Assembly (NCBI RefSeq): GCF_033763495.1
Contig: NZ_JANRKL010000040.1
Span: 1 to 64,000 of the forward strand
DNA: 64,000 nt
Source: Haliscomenobacter sp033763495
GTDB taxonomy: Bacteria > Bacteroidota > Bacteroidia > Chitinophagales > Saprospiraceae
Direction of reading: 5' to 3'
The notes under the pieces were generated by a model that was not told where the DNA came from, did no database searches, and saw only the letters and a list, made by a program, of their open reading frames with translations. The translations under genes were made by a program, and so were the position numbers. Below, in pieces: positions 52,413 to 62,545 of this stretch (positions are counted from its first letter, which is position 1; every line of letters starts with the position of its first letter).

Positions 52413-52853
52413 CTAATTATGCAATAAATTAATATTTACAGCCATTTCGCTACTTGACAGCGTGATTTTTACCGCATCAAATGAAGGGCGTAACAACCTT
52501 AAAATGTGTAAATTATTAGAAACTGCAAATGGCTCGCGTGGGTAGCCCAACAAATTGCGATCAAAAATATCATTGGTATTGAGATCATGGTAAATCATTA
52601 CGGCATAATCACCGAATGGGAGGTTTTTAAAAATCATTTGTTCCTCATTGCTTGTTGGGTGGATTTCAATACAAGCAATAAACTGAGGAGTCAAAAAAAT
52701 TGAACGATTTTGTAAAACAGCTTTTAGGTTGCCTACTCTGTGCTGTACATTGCTGACATTAACCGTCAAGGTGCCTACCTGTGGCCTGTTTTGGGCAATT
52801 GAAACTTGAACACAAAGCAGAACCCCTAAAATTGTAAAAACAAGAAATTTCAT
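52413..52853 (-). CDS. DUF2141 exported protein
   Basis: 146 residues. Signal peptide ends VSIAQ. The family is recognised by FGDYAVMIYHDLNTNDIFDRNLLG followed by YPREPFAVSNN in which the beta-sandwich motif GxYAVxxxHDxNxNxxxDxNxxGxPxEP is clear. Function unknown; found in the periplasm or outer membrane. It starts 13 bp after the DUF5686 gene and is probably co-transcribed with it. Confidence 0.88.
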   Translation of the reverse strand: MKFLVFTILGVLLCVQVSIAQNRPQVGTLTVNVSNVQHRVGNLKAVLQNRSIFLTPQFIACIEIHPTSNEEQMIFKNLPFGDYAVMIYHDLNTNDIFDRNLLGYPREPFAVSNNLHILRLLRPSFDAVKITLSSSEMAVNINLLHN

Positions 52854-52865
52854 GTTATGAAATTA

Positions 52866-55442
52866 TTAGAAGCTAAATAAAATCTCCCCTTGTATCCGCC
52901 ACTTTGAAATATCGGGATGGTCGAGATAATTCAAACGCCTTGTAAGGTCTACTCTAAGAAGTTTAAAGATGTTGCCAATACCAAAACCTACTTCCAAATA
53001 AGGTTGCTGATTAAAATTATAGGTCAGGGATTGCCCATTAGCATCAGTCGGGAAGCGATAAATAGAGGGATTGATCAGAGGATTGTTCACTGTATCTAAG
53101 CCTCCGTAAGCAGCTTTAAACATGGTATATTCGCGCAGTTTGAGTTTTTTAACCCAAGGAATTTTATTCAAAATAAAACCATCGAAAGCATGCTCTACAT
53201 TCAAGCATACGTATTTATCGCTAATGAATTCAAGGTAGTTCATTTGATTTAGAGCGAACTGTTCGTAGTTCATGGTCTGATTGGCTTGAAACACATGGAG
53301 TATTGGATACGGCAGGTTATTCCCAAAAATACGCCCTACATCCAAGCGTACATCAGTGTATCCTAATGGTGCAATAAAAAAACGCTTGAAGACATCCGCG
53401 CTGAAGTTATGGTATTTGAAAGTATTGGCAGCCCCATCACTCCCAATCCCATAAGTATAATGCAAGCCGAAAACAGGGTATTTATTGACAATACGCTTTC
53501 GGAAAGTCTGCCCCTGAAAAAACTCTTCATTTGGAGCAAAGCGTAAATTAACTGTAGCTTCGTTTGTGGTGAGGTGTTTGATTTTGGTAGGGTAATCAAG
53601 ACCCATGAGTTCAAACCCAAGGCTACCTGCAGGAGTAAGTTGCCTGTGCTGAAGACCAATTTGGTAAGTTACCCCTGCGTTGTTTTCATTGATGTAGTTA
53701 ATCCCAACCGCTTTTTTGTAGTACATTTTGTCGAATTTACCTCGACTAAATGAGGTCAATACATTATCACCTGATACATTTTCAAGGGTTTGCCCAGGTA
53801 CTTCTACATCATTAAGTAACCAAAGATGGAAGGCATTTTGTGGACGATTATTAAAAAAATTATCATTGATTTGATAAGTAAGAGCTACTGAATATTTCCA
53901 TTTTTTATCCAAAACGCCATAAGCGCTATAGCCTTCAGCCCTCCAATGATGACTCAAGCCATAGGTTGTCCTTATACCTAGGCGAATACGGCCACCCTCA
54001 AGTGCATTGTGGCTATACAATGCTCCAAAAGGACCGAACTCAAGGCCCTTGTTCTTCCAATAACCTGTTGTCCAAAAGTATTTCCAACCTACAAATAGCT
54101 TGTAATCTGCGGTTTTGGTTAGGCTATCTACTTTCGCATATACCACTTGTTCACTGATACTGAGGGGTTCTTGGCGGAAAGTTGACCAAAAACTATCGGG
54201 CTGTTTATCGGCATCAGCTATTTTGACAATAGCCTGGTCGCTGCGATAAAATTCCGTATTTGCCGCTTGGTCGAAAACAAACTGCTTTCGAAAAGTAGTC
54301 TTTTTACCATAGACACCGAAAGTCTTGGTTGAATCGTCGCCTCCTAAAAAATTGATACTGACTTCATCCCGCACAAGATTCCAGCCTATATTAGGGAGCA
54401 GGTCAAAATTCTGAATAATGTTCAAGCCATTGACAAAATTGATATTGATGTTCCCTGGGATACTCATCTCTACTTTCCGAACTGCATAAGTTGTATCATC
54501 AGTGATATAGAGATTTCCTTTAAAAGTCAAATCTGTTTTTGAGCGAGGAAAAAATGCCAAATTAATGCAGCGTTGGCCGTCAACTATTGAAGTATCGAGA
54601 ATATAAAATCGGTACAATTGGGGTGATAAAGGAGATAAAGGACTAAGAAAAGCTTTTTTGAATAGAAGGATTTCATTGTCGTAAATATCCGCATCAATAT
54701 ATAGGTGCTTCAAATAAGCTGCTACGCCATTATCATCGAACGCGCCTACCCAATCAGTATGTTTTGTCCCACGTACAATAGTCGTTTTAGTGTTAGGCGA
54801 TTTTCGGAAATAAACCTCCGTTGCCGTTTCCTTTTGGTAGGCAGGTATCAACTCTTTTCCCTTTATTGAAGCGGTATCGGCATCTGCGAAAAAGAACTTT
54901 ACATTCTTTAAAAGCCGTCCATTCTTGACCTTAATGGGAACGTCTACCAGAGCCAACGTCATTTTCTCATACTGTTCATATTGGTAAAAATTGTGGCTTT
55001 CAATTCTATTGGCAGCCTTGTGGGCAATGACTTTTTGAACGAGGTCTACTGCGGGATTGCTACGATTTCGATAACGGGCAGGGCGCACGACGAACGTTTG
55101 CAAGTCAACAACTACGTTTTCTAGTCGAATGGTCAACAATTGGGATTTGCCAATTTGAACGCGCTGAAGGAATGGTTTATAGCCCACTGCTGAAATTTCT
55201 AAAGTATCTTTTAAGTCTGAAAAAGCAAAATAGAAATAGCCATGTTCGTCTGCCGATGTACCCATTGAAGTACCAACAAGGCCAATACTTGCGTAAGGAA
55301 TAGTATCTCCTTTGAGCACATCGACGATATAGCCTTCAATCATAGTAGTTTGAGCTACCATTTTTCCGATCACTATCTGTGATAAGAAAAAACTGGCAAC
55401 AAAAATGTTTTGGAAAATGGAACCGATTATATTCCGTTTCAT
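52866..55442 (-). CDS. DUF5686 outer-membrane protein with carboxypeptidase-like regulatory domain
   Basis: 858 residues. An N-terminal signal segment is followed by a carboxypeptidase-like regulatory domain (about 33-110: GYIVDVLKGDTIPYASIGLV), then the DUF5686 region with the opening RNRSNPAVDLVQKVIAHKA and YQYEQYEKMTLAL, and a long C-terminal beta-barrel (from about 450) ending in GEILFSF. Large outer-membrane protein, no known activity. Followed closely by the DUF2141 gene. Confidence 0.88.
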   Translation of the reverse strand: MKRNIIGSIFQNIFVASFFLSQIVIGKMVAQTTMIEGYIVDVLKGDTIPYASIGLVGTSMGTSADEHGYFYFAFSDLKDTLEISAVGYKPFLQRVQIGKSQLLTIRLENVVVDLQTFVVRPARYRNRSNPAVDLVQKVIAHKAANRIESHNFYQYEQYEKMTLALVDVPIKVKNGRLLKNVKFFFADADTASIKGKELIPAYQKETATEVYFRKSPNTKTTIVRGTKHTDWVGAFDDNGVAAYLKHLYIDADIYDNEILLFKKAFLSPLSPLSPQLYRFYILDTSIVDGQRCINLAFFPRSKTDLTFKGNLYITDDTTYAVRKVEMSIPGNININFVNGLNIIQNFDLLPNIGWNLVRDEVSINFLGGDDSTKTFGVYGKKTTFRKQFVFDQAANTEFYRSDQAIVKIADADKQPDSFWSTFRQEPLSISEQVVYAKVDSLTKTADYKLFVGWKYFWTTGYWKNKGLEFGPFGALYSHNALEGGRIRLGIRTTYGLSHHWRAEGYSAYGVLDKKWKYSVALTYQINDNFFNNRPQNAFHLWLLNDVEVPGQTLENVSGDNVLTSFSRGKFDKMYYKKAVGINYINENNAGVTYQIGLQHRQLTPAGSLGFELMGLDYPTKIKHLTTNEATVNLRFAPNEEFFQGQTFRKRIVNKYPVFGLHYTYGIGSDGAANTFKYHNFSADVFKRFFIAPLGYTDVRLDVGRIFGNNLPYPILHVFQANQTMNYEQFALNQMNYLEFISDKYVCLNVEHAFDGFILNKIPWVKKLKLREYTMFKAAYGGLDTVNNPLINPSIYRFPTDANGQSLTYNFNQQPYLEVGFGIGNIFKLLRVDLTRRLNYLDHPDISKWRIQGEILFSF

Positions 55443-55506
55443 TGCTTTGACATTGGATTAATTATGAATTTTTCAATCCACAGATCACTAAATATTCTGT
55501 ACTCAG

Positions 55507-56253
55507 TCAATAGTGTGGTGGGGTATGATTTCCCGTGTTTTGCTCGTAACTCGACATTGTAGCAGGGTCAATACCTGCTTTGTAAAAAGACTGGAAACTT
55601 CCCCAGACCAGTTCTCCAATTGCTTTTGGCGAAAAATTGTAGAACCGCCGCGCCGAAGTGCGTACATATGCCCGCCCTTTGAGTAAAGGCGGGCGAAAAA
55701 TTTTGGCAGCCTCCGAGCCATAGAAATGATCTTCAAACAAGATGCCTTCTTTAAAGCCACCAATTTGTTGGTGCATTTTTTTGGTAACAAAAATTGAGCA
55801 GCCATGAATAATCGGATTGAACCATCGTATGATCGGTAGATAGATGTTTGAGTAGAGGCAATAAGCCGCCCGAAATCCGATAGCAGGCTCAGCTGCGTAA
55901 AGTTTCGTTCCTGCGATCGGCAATTTTTTTTTTGCGATTTGCTGCATTGCTGTCGTCAGAAACTTTTCATCCAATACCACATCAGCATCCAGAAAAAGGA
56001 GTTGTTCATATTGAGCGAGGTTTGCTCCTTCATTGCGTTGGCGGGCAATACCACGTTGATTGAACGCCACAAAACGCAAAGAGAAAGGCCTGGAGACCTG
56101 GTATTGTCTAACTACCACTTCTGTTTGGTCGGTTGAACCAGCATCAACAACCAGAACTTCGTAGTCGTAGCGGTAAGTTTGAGCGCCAAGGCTATCTAAA
56201 AGTTTTGGTAGGTAAAGTTCCTCGTTAAGGGTACAGATGATTATTGAAAGCAT
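55507..56253 (-). CDS. Family 2 glycosyltransferase
   Basis: 248 residues. GT-A fold with MLSIIICTLNEELYLPKLL, the nucleotide-binding VVDAGSTD, RQRNEGA and the metal-binding DAD (FLDADVV). No transmembrane helix long enough to anchor it, although a hydrophobic stretch follows the catalytic part. It overlaps the deacetylase 3' end by 13 bp and so belongs to the desaturase/deacetylase operon. Acceptor unknown; a lipid or envelope glycan is plausible. Confidence 0.9.
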   Translation of the reverse strand: MLSIIICTLNEELYLPKLLDSLGAQTYRYDYEVLVVDAGSTDQTEVVVRQYQVSRPFSLRFVAFNQRGIARQRNEGANLAQYEQLLFLDADVVLDEKFLTTAMQQIAKKKLPIAGTKLYAAEPAIGFRAAYCLYSNIYLPIIRWFNPIIHGCSIFVTKKMHQQIGGFKEGILFEDHFYGSEAAKIFRPPLLKGRAYVRTSARRFYNFSPKAIGELVWGSFQSFYKAGIDPATMSSYEQNTGNHTPPHY

Positions 56254-56948
56254 GGCCTGTTTTTTAAAAAACCTTGATAAGTTTGAAAAATGTAACCTTT
56301 TGCCCTAAGTAAGACAATTATTTGATCAAGATGCCATAGGAAACCATTTTCGAGGTCGCTGGGGTGTATAGAGATTCTCACCAAATCAGGCGAAGTGTAT
56401 TTAAGGGCCTGTGACCAAAAAGAGATAGAAAACCATTCTACCATGGCGTTATTTCCGTAGTCATAACAAATAGCAGGTGTTTTTACCTTTTCTTTGCGGT
56501 TCAAATCCCAAAGTTGCCAAGCAGATTCCGTATATGAAAAGCCCATATTCTGAAGTAAACCTGTGGAATATTGGTTATGGCACCAAGCTGGCGGCACAAA
56601 CCCGGTAGGGGATTCACCGAAAGCATCCTCAAACAAATATTTGCTTTTGACAATCAAGTTGGCCGTTTCATTTTGAGTTAGTCCAAACAATTCACGATCA
56701 GAACGTTGCCTCAAAGAAGAGATTTTACCAATCCAATCCTGGCGGTTGTTGTAGTGCGTTAAGCCATGCAGCACTTTTTCAAGTCCACCCAAAATTTTGA
56801 CAAAATCGGTTGTTAGTCGATTTTGCCCGTCCCATAATGGCGTAACAAGCAACGACAATGGTAAATCCTCGAAATGCTGTAGAATTGTTTTGACCTCGGT
56901 GTTGAAACGTGGAGAAACATCATGTAAAGAAATGATGGCTGTTTTCAT
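56241..56948 (-). CDS. DUF2334-type polysaccharide deacetylase
   Basis: About 235 residues from the ATG at 56948. Motifs ISLHDVSP (metal-site Asp), HGLTHY (His pair) and SIHPSDLENGF fit the carbohydrate esterase/NodB-like fold as found in DUF2334. Soluble, with no signal peptide. Overlaps the desaturase 3' end by 29 bp and the glycosyltransferase start by 13 bp. An upstream start at 57005 exists but lies deeper in the desaturase gene. Substrate unknown. Confidence 0.85.
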   Translation of the reverse strand: MKTAIISLHDVSPRFNTEVKTILQHFEDLPLSLLVTPLWDGQNRLTTDFVKILGGLEKVLHGLTHYNNRQDWIGKISSLRQRSDRELFGLTQNETANLIVKSKYLFEDAFGESPTGFVPPAWCHNQYSTGLLQNMGFSYTESAWQLWDLNRKEKVKTPAICYDYGNNAMVEWFSISFWSQALKYTSPDLVRISIHPSDLENGFLWHLDQIIVLLRAKGYIFQTYQGFLKNRPCFQ

Positions 56949-58104
56949 GAGATGGTAAATTGATTGGTCTTTTTTTCTTAATGTCAAATGCCTGCTGTGC
57001 AACATTCTTCAAGTGCTGTAAATGTGACACACAACCCTTCATAAAGGAGAAAGATTTGTACCAATCGGCTATGTTGTTTTCTGCCAAAACTTCTCGAATC
57101 AGGCGTGTTAGTTCAGGATAATGTTCGTGTGATACTTCGGGAAAAACATGATGTGCTACGTGTACATTGAACCCACCAAAAATGAAGTTTGCAATCCGGT
57201 TTTCAGGCTCAAAATCGATTGTCGTGGTGATTTGGTGGTGAATCCAAGAGTCAGCCACTAAGTTATTTTTTGAGTTGGGGGCTATATATTTCAATTCTGA
57301 AACGTGATGAGAAATAAAAAAAGTGAAGGCTACAAAAATAGAAATCACCATTTGCACCAAAGCCCAAGCTAAGGCAATTTTCCAGTATCCAATCCCCGCA
57401 TAAGTCATAGGCAACCCAAAGACAAGTCCGAAATAAAGGATTTTAAACGCAATCATTTTCACCCATTCAATCGTCGGAATTTTAGCAATGTGGAGATTAG
57501 CATGATTTTTTTGAAAGAAAAATTTAAAATCCTGAACAAAAAGTAAGTAAAAGGACGCAAAACTGTACAAAAATGGTGCATAGAGATGTTGGTACCGATG
57601 ATACCATTTTACCTCTGCTGTATCGAGATCAAGTAAAATGAGCGAAGTCAGTTCCATATCTGAGTCATGCTCTTTTACATTTGGCAGCACGTGATGAGAG
57701 TGGTTATGCCGAATCTGCCACACATACCCACTTAAGCCTTGCAATGCGAAAATGCTTTGAAAAATGAGCGCATCCAATCGTCTGTTTCCTGTTACAGCGT
57801 GGTGTGCCGCATCATGCCCCAAATTAATTGATAAAATCAAAGAAGTAAATGTCAATAGGAAATAAGCCGCTAAAGCTCCGCCGAAAGTCTCGATTCGTGT
57901 CAGGGACCAATAGCCTACAAGTATCAAGATAATGAGCACTGTCGCTTTGTAAGCCATGAACACAGTGGCGTGCTTGGGCAGACCACTACTACAAAAATAA
58001 TGTTCTACACGTGCACGGATTTGTTTGTAAATCTGATCGGGTGTATCCGCACAGGCATAGCGAATTTTTCTGCTTTCAAAAGCAGGTGAAGTTTGCTGAC
58101 CCAT
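56920..58104 (-). CDS. Membrane fatty-acid desaturase
   Basis: 394 residues, four or more transmembrane helices. Three histidine boxes: HDAAHH (97-102), HNHSHH (133-138) and NVHVAHH (313-319), the di-iron site of front-end/acyl-lipid desaturases; the last box has His where Gln is usual. The N-terminus is soluble; no fused cytochrome b5. Introduces a double bond in an acyl chain of membrane lipids, by family. First gene of a three-gene overlapping operon with a deacetylase and a glycosyltransferase, suggesting lipid or glycolipid remodelling. Confidence 0.9.
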   Translation of the reverse strand: MGQQTSPAFESRKIRYACADTPDQIYKQIRARVEHYFCSSGLPKHATVFMAYKATVLIILILVGYWSLTRIETFGGALAAYFLLTFTSLILSINLGHDAAHHAVTGNRRLDALIFQSIFALQGLSGYVWQIRHNHSHHVLPNVKEHDSDMELTSLILLDLDTAEVKWYHRYQHLYAPFLYSFASFYLLFVQDFKFFFQKNHANLHIAKIPTIEWVKMIAFKILYFGLVFGLPMTYAGIGYWKIALAWALVQMVISIFVAFTFFISHHVSELKYIAPNSKNNLVADSWIHHQITTTIDFEPENRIANFIFGGFNVHVAHHVFPEVSHEHYPELTRLIREVLAENNIADWYKSFSFMKGCVSHLQHLKNVAQQAFDIKKKRPINLPSHENSHHFFT

Positions 58105-58161
58105 TTTATCAAATATTTAATATGTACGAAGTGTTGAAGAGGAGATACTGGTGACAGGATG

Positions 58162-58193
58162 CCTAGGGCATTAACTTATGAGTTAATGCCCTA
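58162..58193. terminator. Perfect 14-bp hairpin with T-run on the plus strand
   Basis: CTAGGGCATTAACT and its exact complement around loop TATG. The T-rich run (ATCTCTTTTTTTT) follows on the plus strand; on the minus strand the hairpin still ends the 235-residue gene transcript before the desaturase. The rest of 58105-58253 shows nothing else I can name. Confidence 0.6.
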
Positions 58194-58253
58194 GATGATT
58201 TTATCTCTTTTTTTTGCCCTGAAAGCTTGCAAATGCTCGCTTTAGACAAGGTC

Positions 58254-58961
58254 TTAGTTGCTACCATTGGTAGAAATGGTTTTTTTACGATGCAATTTGA
58301 AATCAAACAAGCCCAGCTTTAGTCCTGCTGCAATAGAAAAACCTTGCAAAGTGTTGGCTGGTAAAAGAGTTGTTTGATTGTCAATGAGAAACGATAGCCG
58401 ATAGTTTACTCCGACATAAAACTTAGCATAGCGCATCAGATTCGCTTCCAAGTGAATGCCTGGTTGCACCAGCATGAAAGCATTGGTACGGGAGTTTTCT
58501 GCACCATATTCGGGGCTGTCTTCGACAGAACCCTTATCTTCTTCAAATGAATCGTTGTCTTTTGTCCCAACCGAATCTATCGAGGCTTCTCCTGTGCCAA
58601 TTATCAGTGGAAAGGACGCGTGAATACGCGCATTTGGCTTAGGCGTGTACTCAATTTTACCGCCGATAAAAAACGACTGAACAGCCAAGGAATTCAGAAT
58701 TTTAGGCACAAAATTTTCCTTAAGGTTCATTTGGGCGGTTGCGCCCAAAGCCCATTTTTTGTTCATTAAGAACATAGCCGACGCCCCACCAAAACTTGTC
58801 ATACTTCCTCTGAGTTGGCCGTAACTAAACTCAGGAGCAACATATAGCCCAATGGTTTGCGGCCTGGAGAATTTGAGAAAAGTCTGCATAGTGTCCTGTG
58901 CTACAGCGTTAAAAGTCATAATTAGACAAACTGTAGTTATGAAAAAAGCAATTTTGTTCAT
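58254..58961 (-). CDS. Outer-membrane beta-barrel-like protein
   Basis: 235 residues. Signal peptide (MNKIAFFITTVCLIMTFNAVAQ) then alternating strands such as TIGLYVAPEFSYGQLRGSM, AMFLMNKKWALGATAQMNL, KFYVGVNYRLSFL and SIAAGLKLGLFDF, consistent with an eight-stranded barrel. An acidic loop (DNDSFEEDKGSVEDSPE) lies in the middle. No family identified. It lies 125 bp downstream of the DUF4249 gene, with no terminator seen between them. Confidence 0.7.
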   Translation of the reverse strand: MNKIAFFITTVCLIMTFNAVAQDTMQTFLKFSRPQTIGLYVAPEFSYGQLRGSMTSFGGASAMFLMNKKWALGATAQMNLKENFVPKILNSLAVQSFFIGGKIEYTPKPNARIHASFPLIIGTGEASIDSVGTKDNDSFEEDKGSVEDSPEYGAENSRTNAFMLVQPGIHLEANLMRYAKFYVGVNYRLSFLIDNQTTLLPANTLQGFSIAAGLKLGLFDFKLHRKKTISTNGSN

Positions 58962-59086
58962 TTTATTGATTTTATGGATGATGCAAAAGAGTTAATGCAG
59001 ATTTAAACCAATTGGGTATAAAAAGATATACAAGTCAATGCAGGAAGCCGTGGGCTACAGTTGAAAAAAAGGCGTGCTGGTCTATA

Positions 59087-59995
59087 CTATTCAGGGTATA
59101 CAAACCGAATTGAGTCGCTCACGACGTATGCTCCAAATACCCCAATGGCACGAGTACCAAATTGCCCGGGTTTGATAAATACTGGCTCAACAAATGGGTT
59201 GAATTGTGCCAATTTTTGACGATCATACTGATCATAAAACACGTAGGTTGCCTGATCCAAGCTTTGCAAACGAACATATCCAATCTGACCTTGCTTATGC
59301 TTGTAAGTCGGTTCAATAGTTATTGTAAACGCTGTGCCATCGCCATTTTGATCAGTATAAATAGTGCGGCCTATTTCTTGCAACCAAGTGGTTTTTCCTA
59401 GTGCGCATTGAGAAATAACTTTACCAACTCCTAAAATTGTGTCTTTAGGCCCAAAGGTACGTCCCATCGCGAATCGATAGTAGTCGCCCTTCCCAATCTG
59501 GTCTTTAAAATGCAATACAATTCCTTCATGCTCTCCATATAAGTCTTTGAATTGGGGAACATATGTCACTGAATCCAACTGAACAATTCGGCGATCTGTA
59601 ATGGCCGTTGCTGACAAATTTACACCTTGGTATGCTACAGTCAACTTGTAGGTTTTGTCGGCTTTTATGGGGATTTTTCCAACATAAAAATACTCGTAAT
59701 AACAAAGTACTGGATTCAAGATCGAATCTGGCCGAAGGACTTCAGTTCCTTCATCAGAACTCAAAGTGACCACTGCATTACGTACAAAAAGGTCGCTTGG
59801 CAATACATTAGGATCAAAAAATGGTATAGTTCGATATACGTAAGCTGTTGGCACTTTTCCAGGCGTGATAAGGCTCTGAATGCTCAGCTTTCCCTCATAA
59901 GCTTGAGGAGAAATATTCACATCTTTGGTGCAGGCCGCAAAAGCAGTTAGTGCGACAATTACTGCAAGCCAGTATTTTATAGGGAATGAAAACAT
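59087..59995 (-). CDS. DUF4249 lipoprotein
   Basis: 302 residues. Lipobox ends AFAAC (Cys22). The N-terminal half is recognised from YEGKLSIQSLITPGKVPT, NAVVTLSSDEG and YVGKIPIKADKTYKLTV. DUF4249 genes usually follow a TonB-dependent receptor, as here (69 bp downstream), and their products are thought to be surface lipoproteins working with it. The ligand is unknown. Confidence 0.9.
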   Translation of the reverse strand: MFSFPIKYWLAVIVALTAFAACTKDVNISPQAYEGKLSIQSLITPGKVPTAYVYRTIPFFDPNVLPSDLFVRNAVVTLSSDEGTEVLRPDSILNPVLCYYEYFYVGKIPIKADKTYKLTVAYQGVNLSATAITDRRIVQLDSVTYVPQFKDLYGEHEGIVLHFKDQIGKGDYYRFAMGRTFGPKDTILGVGKVISQCALGKTTWLQEIGRTIYTDQNGDGTAFTITIEPTYKHKQGQIGYVRLQSLDQATYVFYDQYDRQKLAQFNPFVEPVFIKPGQFGTRAIGVFGAYVVSDSIRFVYPE

Positions 59996-60064
59996 TGTGT
60001 TTTTACTTTTGATGAAACAATCAGAATTTCTTAGGCATTGGTTTAAATGCCTGCATTTATTGCG

Positions 60065-62365
60065 CTAGAATTTAAAATGCCAACTTACACTTGGAATAAT
60101 GGGCAAAAGGGAGACCTGCTTAGCCAATGGCTGTCTCGTTGCTGGATCAGTACTCAAATAAACAAAATACGGGTTGCGATGACTGTACAAATTATATACC
60201 CCAAACACCCATTCCGTCTCGACTTTATGCTTCCACCAAGTTTTGGTTTGATGACGGGTTGCACTCACATCCAGGCGATGGTAATTGCCCAGGCGGTAGT
60301 TGTTTCGCGCCGTGAAATCGTAATAAATACCATCGTACAAAGTCCCATCATTGAATACAGGGACACGCCCTGTAGCCAAAGTATATGCAGCTCCAGTATT
60401 GAAAACGAAATCCGCAGATAAGTTCCATTTTTTACTGAGTTCATAGATACCTACCACCGAAAGGTTGTGGCGGCGGTCATAAGTAAAAGGGAATGGTTTG
60501 CCCAAATTGAGCTCTTGAAAAGTTTGAGTTGTTTTTGACCAGGTGTACGAGACCCATCCAGTCAGTTTGCCTGTATTTTTGCGCACAAAAAGTTCCACTC
60601 CGTAAGAATTACCTGCACCAAAAGTGAGTTGTTTCTCTAGGTCAGAAGCCAACAATAGCTGAGTGCCCTCCTTAAAAAGCACCTGATTTTTCATGTTTTT
60701 ATAATAGCCTTCTACACTTGCTTCGTATTGGTTGTCGCCAAAATTGTGAAACAGCCCCAATGCCACTTGCTGGCTGGTTTGCGGCTTTACGACTGAGCTA
60801 CTTTGAATCCAAATATCGGTTGGCAAAGAGGCAGTACTACTTGGTACCAGATGCAAGAACTGATTCATCACAGTGTAGGCCGCCTTCACTGAGGTGCTTG
60901 GGTTAACACTATATTTCACCGTTAAACGAGGTTCTAAAGCGGTATAGGTTTTTGATTTGGAGCTAAAAACGGGAACCCGAACCCCCACACTTGCCCCAAA
61001 TCGTGCCCCAAGCCGAATTTCATCATTGAAGAAAAAGGCAGATTCGTCGGCATAGCTGCGCGGAATACTATCGGGTTTGATTTGCAAGCGGCTTCCTTTT
61101 TTGGGGATTTTTGCAGACACTGCAGCTGGAGCTAGTGCATGTTGAGAATACTGAATGCCAATTTTCACCGCATGGTGGTTATTGGGGTACCATTCCAGTA
61201 AAGATTTGGCTGTATAATCCTGTATTTGAGTATACAGCAACGCATAGTATTGTCCTTGGGTGGTATTCAATCCGAGGTGATACTGATTGTAAATGAGTGA
61301 GGTGTTGACAAACACCTTAGTTCCCAAGAGATGATTCCAGCGTAAAGTACCCGTACTATTGCCAAAACCGATACCATAATTAAGTGCATTTGCACCCGTA
61401 TATTGTGCCTTGTCATTGCCCTTAAAAATACTGGCAAAAAGATGATCCTTCTTACCTAGTTCGTAGTTAATTTTGATATTCAAGTCATAAAGTTTATAAT
61501 CTGTCTTGTTGCTACCCTTGTTCAATGGGAGCAAAAATAAGTCCAGATAACTACGACGGGCAGACATGATAAACGACGATTTATCTTTTTGGATTGGGCC
61601 CTCCAAAGTCAAATTGCTGGAAATAATACCAATACCGCCCTCACCGCTGAATTTCTTTTTGTTGCCTTCCCTCATCGTTACATCCAATACAGAACTCAAG
61701 CGACCACCATATTGAGCTGGGAAGCCACCTTTTATCAGGGTCACACTGTTTAATGCATTAACATTAAATGTGCTAACTAAACCAAATAAGTGATTTGGAT
61801 TATACACTACTGCCTCATCTAATAAGACCAGATTTTGGTCAATATTCCCCCCTCGCACATAAAAACCCGTAGTTCCTTCACTACCTGCACTTACGCCTGG
61901 GAGGAATTGCACCGCTTTAAGCACATCACGTTCTCCAGCAATAACTGGAATTGCTTTAATTTGTGATACAGATAGATTTATAATTGACATGTTCGTTCGC
62001 TCCACATTTTCATTATCGGCATGAGCTTTGATCACCACTTCTTCCAGTTGACTGTTTTCGGGTAACAAGTTTATTTTCAATGGCTCTAAACTGGTACTTA
62101 TTCGCACCCTTACCGCCAAGGGCTGATAACCGACATAAGAAAACACTAGTGATACGGAATCACCTAATGCAGGGATACCAAGCGAGAAATATCCATAAGT
62201 ATTGGTAGTAGTACCAGTTTTGAATTCTGTGACAGCAACGGTAGCACCGATGAGTACCTCTCCTGTATCTGCATCTCGAACATAACCCGACAGGTTGTTT
62301 TGAGCAAATAATTGTCCTGTTAAGAAAAGAAAAAACCATAAAAAGTGAATTGGTATTCGTTCCAT
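60065..62365 (-). CDS. TonB-dependent receptor with carboxypeptidase-like regulatory domain
   Basis: 766 residues. Signal peptide ends GQLFAQ. A carboxypeptidase-like regulatory domain (about 24-105: NLSGYVRDADTGEVLIGATV) precedes the plug domain (about 115-235: VKAVQFLPGVSAGSEGTTGFYVRGG, VTLIKGGFPAQYGGRLSSVLDV) and a barrel to the C-terminus (SVSWHFKF). Typical of Bacteroidota receptors with DUF4249 partners. Its promoter is likely in 62366-62483, where TATCTTTT (62444-62437, minus) is the only core-like site. Confidence 0.92.
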   Translation of the reverse strand: MERIPIHFLWFFLFLTGQLFAQNNLSGYVRDADTGEVLIGATVAVTEFKTGTTTNTYGYFSLGIPALGDSVSLVFSYVGYQPLAVRVRISTSLEPLKINLLPENSQLEEVVIKAHADNENVERTNMSIINLSVSQIKAIPVIAGERDVLKAVQFLPGVSAGSEGTTGFYVRGGNIDQNLVLLDEAVVYNPNHLFGLVSTFNVNALNSVTLIKGGFPAQYGGRLSSVLDVTMREGNKKKFSGEGGIGIISSNLTLEGPIQKDKSSFIMSARRSYLDLFLLPLNKGSNKTDYKLYDLNIKINYELGKKDHLFASIFKGNDKAQYTGANALNYGIGFGNSTGTLRWNHLLGTKVFVNTSLIYNQYHLGLNTTQGQYYALLYTQIQDYTAKSLLEWYPNNHHAVKIGIQYSQHALAPAAVSAKIPKKGSRLQIKPDSIPRSYADESAFFFNDEIRLGARFGASVGVRVPVFSSKSKTYTALEPRLTVKYSVNPSTSVKAAYTVMNQFLHLVPSSTASLPTDIWIQSSSVVKPQTSQQVALGLFHNFGDNQYEASVEGYYKNMKNQVLFKEGTQLLLASDLEKQLTFGAGNSYGVELFVRKNTGKLTGWVSYTWSKTTQTFQELNLGKPFPFTYDRRHNLSVVGIYELSKKWNLSADFVFNTGAAYTLATGRVPVFNDGTLYDGIYYDFTARNNYRLGNYHRLDVSATRHQTKTWWKHKVETEWVFGVYNLYSHRNPYFVYLSTDPATRQPLAKQVSLLPIIPSVSWHFKF

Positions 62366-62483
62366 TATTGATGTAAAATTTAGGGGATGAATGAGGATGA
62401 AAACGCAGTGCTGCCTTTTAGATCAGATGCATTTGAAAAGATATACAAGGCTGATTTTGAAAACGTGGGGAGGTGGTCAAAAA

Positions 62484-62521
62484 AAAATAGAAAGCCAACA
62501 CAAACGTCAACTTTCTATTTT
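62484..62521 (-). terminator. Intrinsic terminator with T-run on the minus strand
   Basis: AAAATAGAAAG pairs with CTTTCTATTTT across a 16-base loop, followed on the minus strand by a run of T. It lies 25 bp past the stop of the 478-residue gene and should end its transcript before the TonB receptor promoter. Confidence 0.75.
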
Positions 62522-62545
62522 CGAATTAAAACCTTAAATAATCCA

